Positions 36,716 through 49,069 of a stretch of DNA of 64,000 nt are shown piece by piece. The stretch's first letter is position 1; each line of letters begins with the position of its first letter. Source of the DNA: Atopsyche davidsoni (taxonomy: Eukaryota; Arthropoda; Insecta; Trichoptera; Hydrobiosidae). The translations under genes were made by a program, and so were the position numbers. The stretch spans positions 8,371,501-8,435,500 of the forward strand of contig JAILWY010000014.1 in assembly GCA_022113835.1 (NCBI GenBank), read 5' to 3'. A model generated the notes under the pieces. The model was not told the origin of the DNA, ran no database searches, and was given only the letters and a program-made list of their open reading frames with translations.

Positions 36716-38590
36716 TTAAACATTGAATAGCACACAATTTATCATAATATTTTATGTGGGCGAAATCCCTTTTTTAACTTTATCCCAAAAGCTTAGCCTC
36801 ACTTTTTTATTACCTCGAGAACCGTAAAACAAAAACCGTAGTACGTTACCTTCGGACCCAGGGCTGTTTGTGGGTATCCTCGTAGTTTTAATATGATATT
36901 ATTTATTTCATTCATTCATCATTAAACTTTTAAGGTTTGGGTCGAACAATATCTCATTTTAACAGTTGAGTTTCAATCCTAATTTCATTATCAAACTTTT
37001 CACGTTTGAAAAATATATGATCACTGCAGAGAATAAATTAATAAATACCCTTTCTATATCAATTAAGAACTAAAATATTTAAATGTTATATTAGAGGTAA
37101 TAAATATACTAGCGTAATTTTAACATTAAAATTGAAAAAAACTTTACACACTTTTAAAATCATGCAAATTGTTATTTTTATCACTTTTTATTGTTAAACC
37201 GTTTTTTTTCAGGGACGGTTAGATAATTCATATTAAAATTAATATTATATCTTAACTTAAGTAAATGAATATGTTATTACTTAATTTTCATGTATTTACA
37301 GATAATATTTCAATTACAGTAATAGCACACTCGTTAAGTAATGCCCAAATAATTACATTGTGTTAAATCTCATTGCTTGCTGGTAAACTTCTTCTTGAGC
37401 AAATTTCTTAGTAGAGGATTTTACATTCCGAGATCTCCTTTCAGCATTGCCAATAATTTAAGTGAAGAAATCCAAAAGAATTAAACCACAGAAAATAAAC
37501 GCTACTCCTCTGCTTAGGCTTAGGCAATTAAAGTTCGACCCACTTTCCCGGGCAATACAGACAACGTATTAAAAAAAACATCTATTTAACCTTTGCTCTT
37601 CTGTTAAGACATAAACCAAAAAGAAGGAAAGGCCTCTACATAATCAAATACATATAAACCGGTCACTCAAAAATGAAGCCAGTTTAATGTTAATTAAGTT
37701 TGCTTATCTTAGCTTGAATATAATAAAAATGTGTCGAATTGATTTTTGATATTAACAATAAAAAAAGTAATCAACGGAGTATTTACCAGACTACCTATAC
37801 TTGTCAACATCTACATGGCTTAAACTTTGCCCAATAGTTCTAAAATATAAATATATGGAAGCAAGCAACAGACTTTAATTATAGTTGCTTGTGTCTAAAA
37901 TAGTTAGCAAAGTCCCTCTAGCTCAACGCCTACTCGTGTTAAAATATTAAAGACAAAATATTTGGCCGATCTTAATTGGATTTTTTTCTCAGGGGTAAAT
38001 AATGTAATAATTTAAAAAAAATCAATCTGAACATCATATTTTCCATCATCACATTTTTCCTTATTTCAATATTTAAATCTTCGATAAAGTTATTGACAAA
38101 AATTAATAGAAATAAATAAATATGCAGTTAAGCCAGAAAACCCTGCTATTTCCTTTGATTAGAAACATTACCCAAAAGAACAATAAACTTTTATCTTAAC
38201 TTCTTTTAATGATTCTTAGAAGTAAAAAAATACCTTTACATCACTAAGAAACCCAGCCATTATAAGGTATTTCTTTTCCCTCTTTCTTTCTAATGAAAAT
38301 TAAATAATTCTTCACATTAAGACCAATTTCTCTTTCGGTATTCTAAGAAAATGTGAACCCTTTTACTAGCAATAATCACATAATTATAACTTGGTACTTT
38401 TGCCGAACCTGAATTCATATTATATCAATTATTTAGTGAAGATTACCTAATACCATGGCAGAATAATAAAAAGGGTTAAGATGAATTATATATTTTGGGG
38501 ATCCTTTTATGAAAACGTACGTGTATTTTTGGATATTTTTTTATGAATTACCATTATTGAAATTTCTCTATACATTACTTTGCTTTGTTC
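36716..38590. other. A+T-rich non-coding sequence
   Basis: No gene or repeat recognised. Mild patches at 36830-36890 and 37370-37560. Confidence 0.6.
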
Positions 38591-38597
38591 CTTGCAG

Positions 38598-38740
38598 GAA
38601 AAAAATTGGAGAATTCTCTTAACAGATATTTCTTCAAAGCCCTGAGCTCCTCCATCTCGTTCTCTGTACTGCCGATAAGGGAAAGCGCTTATTCCGAGCG
38701 GTTGGCCACACCACACAGAAGATGGAAATGCGATTTGTAA
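38598..38740 (+). CDS. possible terminal coding exon, unrecognised
   Basis: A good acceptor-like site (TTTGCTTTGTTCCTTGCAG, 38579-38597) precedes a frame of 46 full codons after two bases that complete an upstream codon. It includes LENSLNRYFFKALSSS and ends in TAA at 38738-38740. Composition rises sharply at the proposed exon. The reverse strand is also open (38507-38716), and ACCACACAG and GATAAGG words would also suit an enhancer. No family recognised. Confidence 0.22.
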
Positions 38741-39149
38741 ACTAACTGACTTAACTGTGCCGCCTTATCATTATAAACACTACAATTTATAGCTTTCTAG
38801 GGTTACTATTGTCATAGTACTGCGTCTATTAATGTCTGAATAATTCTGTTATGCCACAAAATGACTTAATACTCAGGGTAATCATACTCAGCTCATACAA
38901 TAGATGTACGCATTCCAAATATGTAAATTATTGAATCTAAACTATTGAATTATTAAAATTTAATATCTTTTCTGTACTTACAGAATCCGTGTTTACAATA
39001 AAAATGTCGTTTACCATGTATTTGCGGATTGAAATTTAATGTGATGTATTGTAGTTTAAGTAATAAATCACTCATCTTCTGACGTTCTTGCCTATAAGTA
39101 TACGATAATATTTAGATGTATAAAATAGTTTCTGAATCTTATTCGGGAA
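38741..39149. other. A+T-rich non-coding sequence
   Basis: Nothing recognisable. Confidence 0.6.
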
Positions 39150-39300
39150 ATGACTAAATTCCTACGTGTACTCGTAAAATCCCCAGTAGCTCTACGCACA
39201 TCTTATTGCATACGCCCTGGAACGTTTGCTGTGCCTCGCTAAGCCACATCAGTAATGACGTCACGTCTCGCCGAGTTATGACGCTAAGTACCTACTACAA
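39150..39300. promoter_or_regulatory. GC-richer block with a perfect CRE-type site
   Basis: TGACGTCA at 39256-39263 is followed by CGTCTCGCC. Second perfect copy in the window. Confidence 0.3.
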
Positions 39301-42079
39301 TAAATTATTGTACCGTATGTCTAGATTAAACTTCTCAGCTTGATTTACATGCGGCATTTTTCTTAGCTTAAGTAAACAATATATATCTTACTAAACTTGT
39401 GTCTGAAATAGTAGTTACTTAAAGTTTAAGGTCAAGTACGTAGAGCATATGAACCGTTTCATATCTACTGTTGGTTTTAGCTTCATCTTACTCATAGGCA
39501 TAGTAAATTTAATAAGTTACATGTTGTTCTTATAAGGCGGGTGAGTAGATGAATCAAGTATTTAGAATTAACTTACTGAATACAGAAAAACCACTATATA
39601 TAAAAAAGCTTTGTCTTTAACAGTTTTCAATAAGAACTTAAGAATAATAATTTTATATTTAGCAATAAAAATGTCTATTTAAAACTTAACGACAGTAATA
39701 AAATTAACGGTCAAACAGAGACTATCGCAACAAAAAATTATTTCATCGAAACCATGTTTTACCAACAATCATTTAAAGGTATTTTAAGGTCATTGACCAC
39801 ACTTAAAATAAAAACAAAAACTATATTTACTTAACTTTGAGAGTAAATAAGAATTCTAAAAAAGTGATATTTTTAGAAATAATGTTGAATTATACATATT
39901 TTATTTCACTGAAAATGAACACATTATTAAAATACGATTTTTTGTATTTTAATAAAACGCAATAAGTTGAAAATATAAAGCTAAAATTTTGGTTTTTAAA
40001 AATATTATCATAAGGCCTTTTCCAAAGAAATGTGTAAACAAAGTATAGACGACTGTTAATTTTAACGCACTTTTAAATAAAAATTATGAATTTCAAAACA
40101 CAAACAAGTCCTAATAATATTTTAACTTTAACATTGTGGACCTTTTCAGCACATTCTATAGATAAATATATTTTTTAAATCATTATTCGGACGTTTTATA
40201 GTAATATATTAAACCTATAGGTATGGGTACACAAATAAGTACACCGTGTAATAAATATGATTATAAAAAAAATCGCATAAAAATGAGTGGAATCATCGTT
40301 CTTTGGCCTGTTGTAAAAATTTAGAACCGCCTAGAGAAGAGGTCCTGCTTTATCGTAGAATAGTGCTGACACAAAATTAAGTTGGTCTAGAAGAGATAAA
40401 TAGCAAAACGTTTTTTATGTGGTTTTAGCCCATATCTTGTTATTTTTTTAACTTATAATAAAACCCTCGGTACCTATTCTATCTTTATTACGGTTCGAGT
40501 ATAAGTACTGTTGACGAAGGTAAAGACAGGTTGAAATTTAACTGACCAATAAATCTTCCTTAAAGCTATGCCGATAAATTACTGATAATCTTGGTGATTA
40601 TAACATATGACAGTTTACGTAAGGGAGAGCGATAGCTCCAGTTTATTGAATTTCGATGTGCGTTTTTCTTATTTCATATTTATAGATATAAATACATTTA
40701 ATTCATGGTAAAATTTATTATAGAGAGGTATGAAATTTCTCCTAAAATTTAAAGAAGCTTCCGATTAGAAAATGATGGATGAACATTCCGAAATGAAATA
40801 TATCAATTTGAAAAACGTGTACTCGATAAATTCATTGTCACGCACGTAATAGATGCCTACTTTATTATTCATGTGTTGGCAATCGGGAATATTTAAATTT
40901 ATATAAAAGTACTGAAAGTATTTATAAAAAATCTACTGACTTTTAAGTATTATAACATTACATATATTCAAGAATATTTTTTTGTTCATATAAATATTTT
41001 TCAATTGTTTTAATGTAAGAATTTTTTTATTATCTTAAAAGCTTCTACCATCTTTTTATCTACCATCTCCTCCGAAAAGTCATATACTTCAAGTTTATGT
41101 AACATATTTGACATAACTGAAAATTCTGATTTTATTTATTGACATTTGCAACACGCTGTAAACTTGTGAAATATGCTTTTCAGCAGTCACACCTCTGAAA
41201 ATCGAATCATGAAATATGCACTCACATAAACGTCAAATATAGGTATCGAAGAAAATCGATACTTAGCCTGACACTGCTACAGCTCTTAGATATAATAAGA
41301 CTCTTTCATATAGAGGAAAGATAAGACTTTCATTTCATATCCATTTTAAATCAGCGGTTGTCTTATTAACAGCTGGAATAGAATTTAGCCTGTCAAAAGT
41401 AACATAATAAAACACACGTGAATTTTTTATAACCACCTTAAATTTTATCGCAACACTGACAAAAAATTAAATAATATATTTTATGTGATAAATAAAACAA
41501 TATAAAAAAATGTTCTATCAGAAAAACGACAAACTTTCAAATAAAAGTAAACTGTCTTACATCAAAACAAACTAACCGGGTTCTAACTTTATGGCTTATT
41601 ACCAGAATTCTTTTTCTGCCAACTTCCTGAAACTCTTTCAGGAAAATAATGATCGGTCGGAAATTCGAGGTGAAGAAACCAACTAATCGCTGGGATGCCG
41701 TTAATGGAATAATGATAAGAGATTAGTAATCAGACAAGAATATTTTTCAAATACAACCTTTTTTTCCAAATAAATAAATAACACATTTTTACTTAAACGA
41801 AAACTTAACACATTATTTTAATTAAATAATAAATAAATCCGCAATTTTCAAAATAACCGGTTTTAATGCTTGAAAATCAGGATTTTTATTGGTATAATGG
41901 TTTTCATCTTCGCAAAGTTAAATAGACTTTGAAAATATTCATATGTACCGAGACAGATGAGAGTTGCATTCGTACTTTAATAAAGTCGAGAATGCTTGCG
42001 AGTCACATATTTACCTAGCAAAAACTAAGCCCATTGGTTCGGCACTTGCATATAGCGGTTCAAATTCACTCAGTAACAG
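39301..42079. other. long A+T-rich non-coding stretch
   Basis: No gene, RNA or repeat recognised beyond isolated short words. Confidence 0.6.
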
Positions 42080-42170
42080 TGGCACAGTGGCGAAAATGCA
42101 GCCAAAAGCATCAGCTTTTAAAAGCTATTGAGTGAAGGTTCAATTCCTATTTGTCTAGCAAAAAAAATTC
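42080..42170 (+). repeat. tRNA-Lys-like SINE or pseudogene
   Basis: A consensus pol III A box, TGGCACAGTGG (42080-42090), and a B box, GGTTCAATTCC (42137-42147), lie 46 bp apart. Between them, AGCATCAG...CTTTTAA matches the anticodon arm of tRNA-Lys (TTT). An insertion before that arm and a poor T stem rule out a working tRNA. A T-rich tail follows (AATTCAATGATTTTTG). I infer a tRNA-derived short element. Confidence 0.5.
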
Positions 42171-42850
42171 AATGATTTTTGTTGACCTTTTAACTCTGAA
42201 TATATTACCTAAAAGCGTATTTTATATAGGAATGTTCTTTGAAATAAAATAATTTTATAATCCGTAACAAATGTAAATTAATTAGTAGAATTAATGTATA
42301 TTTATCTTCGATAGATTATACTATATATTTAAATGACAAATATAAACAATCATTTGACAACATTTTAATTTTTCTGGACTAAAAGGCCGTTTGAAAACAA
42401 AAGTACTCAAAAACAAAAAAGTCTAGCCAATGATATATTCATATTTGTTGTTAAAATGTTTATGACCACATATAAAGTTTATCAAATATATTTAAACATT
42501 TATACAACCATTTTTATGATTTTAAGAGTTATAAAACAAAAAATAAATATTAAAAAAAAAAAATTGCGTTAAGGGCGATTTAATATGTCTCTGATAATAA
42601 ACGCTCACGGTGTTATAATCGTTTCTGCGCTATGTGCCCGACGCGTCTATAGTTCGACCTTATACCAAATTAATTTGGCCGTTCGTTCACATATTCTACG
42701 TGATATGGTTTCGAATGTACCGCAGCAATAAAAAAGGCTTTATTCTGAAAAGATAGTAATCTCCTCGTGAGTGATCGTTGGACTTTGTACATTCTATTTA
42801 AAGATACGTGAGGCCAAGTACCATGACTTTATAAGTTTTTTACTCAATAA
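42171..42850. other. A+T-rich non-coding sequence
   Basis: A short balanced patch, 42595-42720, contains CCCGACGCGTC. Otherwise nothing. Confidence 0.55.
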
Positions 42851-42853
42851 ATA

Positions 42854-42978
42854 TTTAAGTGTTGTTCACACTTTTAATTTTTCAACGCGACTATTTTCAC
42901 CAAAATGCCAGGTTTGGGATCTTCCCAAGATGCCTACTTTGATACGACTAAAAAATAATAGTGAGAACAACACTTAAA
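42854..42978. repeat. 125-bp unit bounded by an inverted repeat
   Basis: TTTAAGTGTTGTTCACACT (42854-42872) matches the complement of 42960-42978 with one mismatch. The interior contains the dyad TGGGA-3 nt-TCCCA (about 42916-42928). The overlapping + strand frame (42771-42977) is not credible as a gene because it runs through both arms. It resembles a small MITE, but no second copy was found. Confidence 0.65.
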
Positions 42979-43409
42979 AAAGTTATTATAGTAAATAAAA
43001 AAAAAATGAAATTTCTCTACGCACTTTCTGTTAATAGTATTTAGGTGATATGGAGGAGGTAAATATCACCTCAAATAAATAATTGAAGTTTCTTGTATTC
43101 TATTTGTATTGATGGGTTAAACTTTGATTGTAGATTTTGATCTAAAGGTTCCCTGGTTGATTCCAGTCCTGAAAAATGAATCCAACTCAATCCTGTATCA
43201 GTTACGTTGAGAGCGATTTTTATCTAAATTGCATATGTTAATAAAATAAAACAAAAAAGATTTTGAAAGACACGAAAAAAAAGTCAAAAACCTTTAAGTC
43301 CTCTTAAAATTCTGATAAGATTCCTAATTATGTAATTCAACATCTAATAAACATGAATTTAAAAATAATAACTGATGTTATTTAATTTTGTTTGCGTGTC
43401 TAATGCAAT
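42979..43409. other. A+T-rich non-coding sequence
   Basis: A faint tRNA B-box-like GGTTGATTCC occurs near 43154. Too weak to call. Confidence 0.55.
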
Positions 43410-43565
43410 TCTTAAATTACGAGCTGGCGAAACTCGAAACTTAGTTCACCTCTGCTAGACGGAGAAAGAGCCATGCCGGGTCTTACTTTCTCTCTCTCTC
43501 TTATCGAAACATCAGGAATCTTCGCGGCTTTAGATGGGCGTGGTTAGATAAATATTTGATAAGTT
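43410..43565. promoter_or_regulatory. GC-richer block with CT/GA run and KLF-type site
   Basis: (TC)n near 43488-43500, the complement of GAGA-factor sites, is followed by GATGGGCGTGGTTAG, a KLF/Sp-like word, and TAGATAA (GATA-type). Confidence 0.3.
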
Positions 43566-46420
43566 TAATTGAAAAAGTAAGAAATTAATCTCGATAAAGC
43601 AGTTCCTTAAATATTAAACGCTTTTATTTTTAATTATACCACCAAAATATTGAAATATGTTTACTAATATTTATTTTGGCGTTTTTTCTCAAGCTGATCT
43701 AAATAAGTATTTAAAAAAAATATTAAAGATATCTTTATAAATATATTTGTAATGTACTGAAAATTTGGACTTTATATTAACATCGTAAACGGACTCAAAT
43801 GCAATTTCCAGCTAAACATATCTGATATTATTATTATATGATAATATAAGTAAATTTCGGAAAAAAAAATATATTTTGAAAACAATACATATTTTTTAAC
43901 AAAGCAAGTCAAAAAGTAACATCGGAATACTTTTTTTCAAAAGTTCTTGGAATAAATACAGCATTTTATTTCGCAGTATAAGATTTTATATCCAAGTACT
44001 CATGGGGTATTTCATATTATCCAACAGGTTGGAGGGGCTTAGAATTTCATTAATACCACATGAACATTTGATATTTAAACTATAAGTATTTGCAGTCATT
44101 TGTATTAAGAAAAGACAAACTACTTATTTTGCTATGTACACGTATTTCCTTTATTTTCAGAAAACTGCTTTTCGCACTATCTGTACATGAATTCTAATTG
44201 ACGTTCCTGAAATTCAATCTTCGATATGGTTCAACAGTTGTTAGTGATATTTTATTTCATACTATTTAAGTTAACGCACCAAATCTGTTGGATAAACTTC
44301 AAATGCACACATCGGTTTATTGAATTAGATATATTGTATTGCTGAAAGTGAAATGTCTTGTTTATATTTTAAATATAGATATAATACCAATCCAAAAGTA
44401 ACTTTCCACATCATGTCTTATTGACAGTTGGAAATATAATACGTCTGAAATATTTGAGTTCTCGGGTTGTTTCTTTTTATTTATATTTATGCTGGAAAAT
44501 TCCAAAAACAAACCAGTATTTTCAAATTGATAAAACTTTTTGTTTATATATATATACATCAACGTATTTTCTTGGGTGAAGCCCTTATCAAAGGCATTTG
44601 GGATGTCAGTATTTCAGAAAGGTTGTTGAGGCTTGCGACTTATTTTCATAAATCTTAGTCTCATGACATCAAATAAATTATTGTTTTTTTTGCCACGCTT
44701 TTGAATTACAATATATATCTTTAAAAATAATTGACACAAGTTCAAAACCTTAAATCGTTATGATCTTCTATGAGGGTACTGGCGATTGTTTAGGTTCTTT
44801 TTCCGTAATTACTTGTTTTTCAGAGTCATCATGTTGCAATAGAATCCAAGTTTTAATTTATCCTGTAATTAATATATGAACGCAAATTTTAGATTTCATC
44901 CAGAATGTAGAGATGGTCTTATTTATTTTAGAGCTCTTTTTTAAATTTTCATGTTCAAATGAACATAAATCAGAAGACCTTTATGGTTTTAAATATTTAT
45001 GATTAAAACGAAAATTGGGTTTCCCGAAGGAAAAAAGCTTCTCAAAATATAAGCTTTCTATGTTTTCAGTACTTCTTGTAAAATGTTTGTGTTTCTCCGT
45101 ACTATATTTTTATATATTTTGTGACTTGAAATGCTTTCAGCATCATAAAAGGAAGAGGATCCTCTGTTTGAGCTGTCTCCCAATAAGGATCTTCTATACA
45201 TAAGACTTTAAAAGCTTTTGTTATTAAAGCAAGACTTCGCTGGTTACAGCAAACTTTATTGAAAAATGTAAAACACCTCCTTATTATGTAATGAATAAAA
45301 TGCGTTCTTCCCGGAGTAAAACAATGGATATTATCTAAAGTATTAAAATCTTTCATACTTACTTTTTTAAAGTAATAACGATTGGGTAAAAAGTAATCCT
45401 CATTTTATACGTAAATAGGATAAATATCCTACAGCTTTTAATAATATATTATATTTAATCTAACTGATTTTGTGTTAAATAATTATAGAAACTAAGTTTT
45501 TTCTTCATTAAGTTCAGCTACCTTAATTTTTATTTAAATTTTATGCTAAGTTTTCATAGTGACATAAAAATAGTACCATTTAATACGTTTATAATATATA
45601 TTATAGTGACACCAATAATCACTATACATACTGAATGATTAAAAAGGCAATAAAACTGGCTAATTTATTTAACTTAGTTTACATTATTGTAAGAATTTTT
45701 TTTTTTAAATACCCTTTGTTAATAAAACTTATTATTCATAAATTTCCGCTTTTAAATAATTTTTAATCTGAAGCTTTTTTTGATGCGACTTTTAAATTGA
45801 GAGAGTAGGATGTGGTGTTTTTTTATTTAGTTTTTATTAATGTCTTTATATAACGCCCCTATTAAAAAGTAATGTAAATATTTATCCGTAAAAATTGTGA
45901 GTTTTTTTCCGGTACACAAAATGTATTCATACAGAAAACCTAAAACGTTTATACTTTATAGATTATTTTATAAAGAAATTCATATGAAGATCGTTGAATT
46001 TTTTTTATAAAACATTTGAATGTTTAATTTTTAAACTAAAATTATACTTATAATAAATATTTTTATTGAACTAAAATGTTGAGTTTCTAATGATACTGAT
46101 CGAGAATCATCGATTCCTTATTTGCCACGTCCAGGCATACAATGGTTTAATGGAATTTTGCCAAATATTTTGTACTCAAAACGAATATTTGTAATATTGC
46201 CCTGGTATGCTAATAGTAAAAATCTAATACCCGTTATATATAAACAAATTTGATGCTAGTTTTTATTTGGATCAATTGCAAAAATTTATACGTGAACTTA
46301 TTAAAAATATGTGTGAATTTTCATATTTATAAATGCCAACTTTTTACTATTATTGTAAAAAATTATTGCCAAAGCTAGAAAACAAATTATCCATCGCGTT
46401 GTCACAATATTTTATCGTGA
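43566..46420. other. long A+T-rich non-coding stretch
   Basis: A mild patch at 45120-45320 is open on both strands with no recognisable product. The remainder is A+T-rich with no repeat found. Confidence 0.6.
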
Positions 46421-46680
46421 AATCACAGCAGAGCAGGATTTCGTTCAAGGTACAGGCTCACGGCACACAAGGCCTGAGGATTAACGATTCTACTTGCTGA
46501 TGCCAGTAAAAAGGAGACTGAAAGTAATTGTTTTATAACGGCCGTTGGAAGCGACAATCTCGCGAGTTTTCAGTAAACGATCGTTAAAAGGAATTTACCG
46601 TGTTTTAACGGGATTCGCCGTCTCGTAAACGACATTTTACCGTGTTGTGTCAAAATGGCTAATGATGGCTATATTGATCT
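46421..46680. promoter_or_regulatory. GC-richer block with promoter-type words
   Basis: Contains AACGGCCGTT (46537-46546, a double Myb-type palindrome) and TCTCGCGAG (46558-46566, a known metazoan core-promoter word). It ends near CAAAATGG, a strong insect start context. I infer a promoter or enhancer. Strand is not decided. Confidence 0.35.
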
Positions 46681-46699
46681 TGCACTGTTGCTTTCTTAA
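46655..46699 (+). CDS. 14-codon small open frame with strong start context
   Basis: CAAAATGGCT matches the usual insect start context exactly. The frame MANDGYIDLALLLS ends in TAA. It may be an upstream open frame in a 5' leader or chance. No other support. Confidence 0.12.
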   Translation: MANDGYIDLALLLS

Positions 46700-47089
46700 A
46701 TTATTTTTTAATGATTTTGTCAATCAAAGAAAATAGGACACTTTGATACTTTGTTAAGTATGCCTTATTAAAAAGTTATATCATTTCAAACACCCGAGCA
46801 AACGTAAATTAAAATCGAACCTCAGTACGAGCAAACAAGCAATTAAAAAGTTCAATCTTACAAACAAATCAATCGTACTCATTTAAAACAAATATATTAC
46901 ATAATAACACCTTTATAAGTTTGAAAGTATGAATAAAATAGCTCCCGTGAAAATCGAGACTCTTATAAGTTCTTAGTTACGTTCAAGGCTGTTTATAAGT
47001 AGACCATTGTACCATGAACCGGTATCGCTTTAATGCAGCTTCAAAAAGTGGTAATGTATATGAAAATTGAAGAAATAATTCAAAGAAGC
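46700..47089. other. A+T-rich non-coding sequence
   Basis: Nothing recognisable. Confidence 0.6.
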
Positions 47090-47300
47090 CCTATCCTTGA
47101 TGCTGGGGTGGAGTGGAGTTCTTGCACTGCATTGTGCGCGTTGGAGTAACGAGGCGTCCCCAAGCCGCGCAGCCTCCGGGACAGACAACAGCTTCGAGCA
47201 TTCTCGGGCACCGCTTAGTGAAGGGTGTATCATTATGTATTCAGAGTCTGGCCTCCTCGACACGTCGGTGTGTTCTTTTCAAAACAGTTTAGGGCCTAGT
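47090..47300. other. GC-richer block
   Basis: CpG-containing balanced sequence, one of the most G+C-rich after 4665-4895. Open on both strands over most of its length. Confidence 0.35.
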
Positions 47301-47339
47301 TTAAATTTCTCTTTGAAAGAAAACCTCTGTTTAAATTGA
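47100..47339 (+). CDS. 79-codon open frame, unrecognised
   Basis: An ATG start in weak context (CTTGATGC) and TGA at 47337-47339. The peptide begins MLGWSGVLALHCARW, a short hydrophobic run that could be read as a minimal signal peptide, then becomes Ser-rich. The reverse strand is also open here (47030-47263), as expected of stop-poor GC-rich DNA, so coding is not established. Confidence 0.15.
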   Translation: MLGWSGVLALHCARWSNEASPSRAASGTDNSFEHSRAPLSEGCIIMYSESGLLDTSVCSFQNSLGPSLNFSLKENLCLN

Positions 47340-47578
47340 AAATGTTTTGTATCTTACTGTACAAATTGAAAACAAAACGACACCTCTACGTGACACTTGC
47401 CCAATACAAAAGGATTTTAAATGAAAAATCTATATACATTAAAAAAAATAATAACTTGTTAAAAAATAGTAAAATGTTTGTTATGTTTCTCAACCTAACA
47501 TAAAAAAATATGACATATATGTATTATAAATCAAAAAATGTATAAATTAAGTTGAAAAAAATAGATCTTCTTCTCTTT

Positions 47579-47755
47579 ATGTTGCCTCTTCTCATAGGAG
47601 ATGAGGCAACAGAACCTCCGGCTGCACCTAGCCAATGGCGAAAATTCCGCATCCACGTGAACTTCCTTCTTCCAATGCCTCTTTTTCCTTGGACTGGAGG
47701 ATGCCTTGAAATGAAGGATGGATTGAAAAACAGACATGAAATACAAGTCTATTAA
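47579..47755 (+). CDS. 58-codon open frame, possible small secreted peptide or terminal exon
   Basis: ATG at 47579 begins MLPLLIGDEATEPPAAPSQW: a short hydrophobic start, an acidic/Pro-Ala segment, then basic and aromatic residues, ending in TAA at 47753-47755. Alternatively, CTTCTCATAG at 47588-47597 is a good acceptor and 47598-47755 would be a terminal exon with two bases completing a prior codon. A CACGTG E-box lies inside. No family recognised. The reverse strand is open too. Confidence 0.2.
   Translation: MLPLLIGDEATEPPAAPSQWRKFRIHVNFLLPMPLFPWTGGCLEMKDGLKNRHEIQVY
47580..47611. repeat. compact 14-bp hairpin over a possible splice acceptor
   Basis: TGTTGCCTCTTCTC and GAGATGAGGCAACA pair with one mismatch around the 4-nt loop ATAG. 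The AG of the candidate acceptor is in the loop. Too short for a microRNA precursor. Confidence 0.7.
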
Positions 47756-48000
47756 TTTATAAAAATGCATACATAAATTTAGCAGTATTTATAAAACAAA
47801 GCATATTAAATATTATTATTACTGCTTATATTATAAAAAAAGACTTATCGTTGAATTTCTGAAATTATATTGATGCTCGAAAAAGTGCTTAAAATAATCC
47901 TAAATCTTTAAAAAGAATTTTTAAAATACTTGAAAAATAATATTCCGATGCACATTTATCACGCAAAACACGTTGTTCAATAAATAAGACGAGGCAGGTT
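47756..48000. other. A+T-rich non-coding sequence
   Basis: Nothing recognisable. Confidence 0.65.
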
Positions 48001-48225
48001 AAGTAAAATAAAATAAACTATTTCCACTCCAACCTGGTGCCTTGTTTATTCCGCAGTCAGAGCCAACTATTCCCGGGGTATAATTTATTATTTCAGGATT
48101 TTTCCGTACACATTCTATTTTCCTGATAGCATTTACCTTGTGATGTCGGTTGTATTTCCCCCAAGGCAACGGACATTTGTGATATTAGGGAAAAGCTTGC
48201 GGGGCTTTATGCAATTATATGATTG
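48001..48225. other. GC-richer regulatory-like block
   Basis: Balanced sequence including ATTCCCGGGG and CCCCCAAGGCAACGG. No repeat partner seen. Confidence 0.3.
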
Positions 48226-48599
48226 TTAGAACAGAGAAAGGGTAAAAAGCTTTCATCATACTGTAACAAATAATAGAAGTATAGTTTTACCAGTAATATA
48301 ATTCCGTCCCGGTCTTACATTTTCTTTATTGATTTCCTAATACTGTTTGTTTAGCTATTAAATTGTTTATTGTGCTAGTCGTTGGTGAAATAAAAAAAAA
48401 AATATTAAATCATAAAAAAAATATGCCATCCAAATATCTATACGTCTAAAAAAAAAGCTTCAGAGTATTTTTCTTTCTCTACATAAATTCATTGAACTAC
48501 GAGTGTTTTTGAAATGGTCAGGGTAGATTTAATTTATATGATACTCATTGTGATATTTTAAATATAAGAGCTGCCCAAACAATGTTCTTTTACAAGTAC

Positions 48600-48770
48600 T
48601 TCGCTGACTGAGAATTTCTCTCGATACATTGATTCTCGATAGTCTCGATTCTCACAGTCGAGAAGGCACAAAGATCAAGACTTGCGGTGAATGTGTGTCA
48701 CGGGGATGGAGCGCCTGACGACCCCCGAGACTTCTATTATCTTGCAATCTTGCAGGGTGTGTGATAATGC
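48600..48770. promoter_or_regulatory. GC-richer block with three TCTCGAT motifs
   Basis: TCTCGAT occurs at 48619-48625, 48634-48640 and 48643-48649, all in the same direction, followed by balanced sequence with CACGGGG and ACCCCCGAG. Confidence 0.35.
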
Positions 48771-49069
48771 CTCATGTATTTTCTCAATAGTATTGCTTTA
48801 TATTACCAACATAAATCAAACAAGCTGACATATAAATTTGAATTAGTTAAACATTGTTATATACAATTAAATATAATTTTTTTTTATAAAATTTGAAAGT
48901 TTTCACTAAATGACATGTATTTTGGGACTAAGTTAACTTTTTATTTAATTAGAGTGATCAATTAAAATGTTCAATTTTCGTATTTTCAATGAAGGTTTTA
49001 TTTCAAATTCAACTTATAGAAGTGAACTCTTCATATTTAAGTTATCGCTATTTGATTAGAATTCCACCT

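Noticed and set aside
43150..43170. B-box-like GGTTGATTCC
   Set aside because: No A box at proper spacing and no cloverleaf.
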